Shown here: piece by piece, positions 62,651 through 64,000 of the stretch
Layout: each line of letters opens with the position of its first letter
Numbering within the stretch: the first letter of the stretch is position 1
Origin: Hymenobacter volaticus
Lineage (GTDB): Bacteria > Bacteroidota > Bacteroidia > Cytophagales > Hymenobacteraceae
Direction of reading: 5' to 3'
DNA: 64,000 bases
Assembly (NCBI RefSeq): GCF_022921055.1
Contig: NZ_CP095061.1
Coordinates: forward strand, 1,961,501 to 2,025,500
Position numbers and translations under genes: made by a program
Notes under the pieces: model-generated
Database searches by the model: none
What the model was told of the DNA's origin: nothing
The model's input: only the letters and a program-made list of their open reading frames with translations

Positions 62651-64000
62651 TTAAGCGTTGGAGCGCCCGCGCCGGAGCAACGATTTCACTATTTCTCGTA
62701 CTTGTGGCTCGGCATTCGTAGCCAGCAGCAAGCCGCCATATAGCGCGGTAAGTACCACCGAGCGTAGCAGCATCGTGACCAGCAAGGAGTGCGTGAAAGG
62801 CACAAGCCACGCCACTACGCCCGCTACGGCGGCCAGCAGCAGGATTACAGGCACCCGTTTGTCAAACGGCTGCAACCCGAAGCTGTGCCACACAAACCAG
62901 GTGCGGGCTATGTTGATGGTTACCAGCGAAACAGCGGCGGCCACCGCTGCCCCTGTCAGGCCCATACGCGGAATCAGCAGCAGGTTCATAAGCACCGTGG
63001 CCAGTGCCAATGACGCGTTGAAAATCAAGTCGTAGCGGTAGCGCGGCGACGTAACAACGATGAGCCCATTGAGGCCTGTAATGCCATCAAAGAGCCGGCC
63101 TGCCAGTAGGATAAGTACGGCAGAAGCACCGGCGGCATAGGCAGGTTTCATCTGACCGAATATGAAATCCAGGTTCAGCGCAATGCCGAGCGCTAAGTAG
63201 CAGCCAAGCACGGTGTTCAGGCGCGTGGTGCGCTGGTAGAAATCGGCCATGCGCGGCAGGTCGTTGTTTTTCCAGTATTCGGCCAGCAGTGGAAAGGCAA
63301 TTTTGTAGAGGGCACGAAACGGTAGCACCAAGGCCGTGCTAATGAAAAACGCCGTGCCGTAGATACCGGCGCCATCCAAATCTACTTTAGCACCTACCAT
63401 CAACGAGTCGATGCTGGAAATAACAACGCCCGACACGTTGCCGAGCAGCGCAAACGCCCCGAAGCCAAGCATCTCGCGCAACGGCCGCACCCGCAGCACC
63501 GCTGCGGTAGGTTGCAAATGCAATTCGCCAATGGAAGCCGTGTACACTGTCAGCAGCAAAGCAATGCCCCCAAGTGCGCCCACGTACCACAGCACATAGC
63601 CGTGAAAATCGAGGTAGCCGCCAGCAAACAGGAGTGCCCCGCCCGTAACAAGTAACCGCAAGACGATTTCCTGCGTGAAGGAAGAGAAAGCCGTATGATA
63701 CAGGGCTTTGAGGTAGGCATCCTGGAGGTTGATGAGCAAGACAAACAAAGTCAAAACCAACCCCCAAGTGTAGTACCGGCCCAGCAGCGTTGCATCGTCA
63801 ATGTACCAGTGCAGAACCAGGGGCCGGCCAAGTAGGTACAATACAGCAATTAGGATAAAGCCTAGTAGCGGTACTCCTAATAGAAACGGTAGGAACCCCT
63901 GGTGCCCACTCTCTGGCTTGCGGAAATAGGGGAAAAATCGCACGCCCATGTTGCCAAATCCAAACGCCGACACCTGCGCAAACATGGTAGCCAGCGCCAT
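62651..64000 (-). CDS. Polysaccharide/oligosaccharide flippase, 5' end beyond the window
   Basis: The visible 449 residues contain about 12 hydrophobic segments of the MOP/Wzx type. The first visible part, LATMFAQVSAFGFGNMGVRF, is within the second helix region of such proteins, so about 30-50 residues are missing past position 64000. Other typical pieces are LLGNVSGVVISSIDSLMVGA and the C-terminal polysaccharide-synthesis domain (LLAGRLFDGITGLNGLIVVT). It would move lipid-linked sugars across the inner membrane. It lies upstream of the cys promoter on the same strand but ends 200 bases before it. Confidence 0.82.
   Translation of the reverse strand: MALATMFAQVSAFGFGNMGVRFFPYFRKPESGHQGFLPFLLGVPLLGFILIAVLYLLGRPLVLHWYIDDATLLGRYYTWGLVLTLFVLLINLQDAYLKALYHTAFSSFTQEIVLRLLVTGGALLFAGGYLDFHGYVLWYVGALGGIALLLTVYTASIGELHLQPTAAVLRVRPLREMLGFGAFALLGNVSGVVISSIDSLMVGAKVDLDGAGIYGTAFFISTALVLPFRALYKIAFPLLAEYWKNNDLPRMADFYQRTTRLNTVLGCYLALGIALNLDFIFGQMKPAYAAGASAVLILLAGRLFDGITGLNGLIVVTSPRYRYDLIFNASLALATVLMNLLLIPRMGLTGAAVAAAVSLVTINIARTWFVWHSFGLQPFDKRVPVILLLAAVAGVVAWLVPFTHSLLVTMLLRSVVLTALYGGLLLATNAEPQVREIVKSLLRRGRSNA

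Overview
The window comes from a moderately GC-rich member of the Bacteroidota, most likely a Hymenobacter-like cytophagale. The reasons are a gliding-motility GldC, a giant protein with a type IX secretion (T9SS) C-terminal sorting domain, a carboxypeptidase-regulatory-domain TonB receptor, DUF2490 and DUF1361 family proteins, and promoters of the Bacteroidota type (TTG, 17-23 bases, TAnnTTTG) in front of many genes.

Layout. 1-11 kb: gldC, small secreted proteins, dcd, a secreted NUC-type nuclease, a 1689-residue T9SS surface protein and hemL. 11-20 kb: a periplasmic ligand-binding protein, then a TetR regulator followed by a three-part exporter (ABC, HlyD, TolC). 20-30 kb: dgt, a GAF protein, a large AsmA-like protein, guaA and small proteins. 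30-39 kb: the SRP RNA gene, fsa, an ftsE-type ATPase, sugar-related genes (GT2, DegT aminotransferase, Gfo/Idh/MocA dehydrogenase), an M48 protease and a PIN toxin-antitoxin pair. 39.7-46.4 kb: a MarR-controlled EmrAB-TolC-type efflux cluster. 46.4-62.5 kb: sulfur metabolism, described next. The right edge holds a truncated polysaccharide flippase.

Sulfur region. A minus-strand cluster runs cysH, cysD, cysN, cobA, cysJ, TonB receptor, DUF2490 barrel, cysI and a Met8-TauE/SafE fusion. It covers activation of sulfate, reduction to sulfide and synthesis of the siroheme cofactor. It is headed by an SAM riboswitch. A divergent amino-acid permease gene carries its own, closely similar SAM riboswitch. 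Immediately 3' of both riboswitches, and beginning with the same GTG, lies a short ORF absent from normal gene calling. Both ORFs encode cysteine-rich peptides that end in Cys-Cys-Cys-stop. I read this as a two-signal leader: SAM sensed by RNA, cysteine (charged tRNA-Cys) sensed by translation of the peptide. This is the most interesting observation in the window.

Sequence quality. Eight genes (hemL, the AsmA-like gene, ftsE, one tolC, the permease, met8-tauE twice, DUF2490, the TonB receptor) are each broken by a single missing base. In every case the break lies in or next to a short G or C run, and one added base restores the family motif. They are annotated here as single genes. The pattern looks like under-called homopolymers rather than real gene decay.
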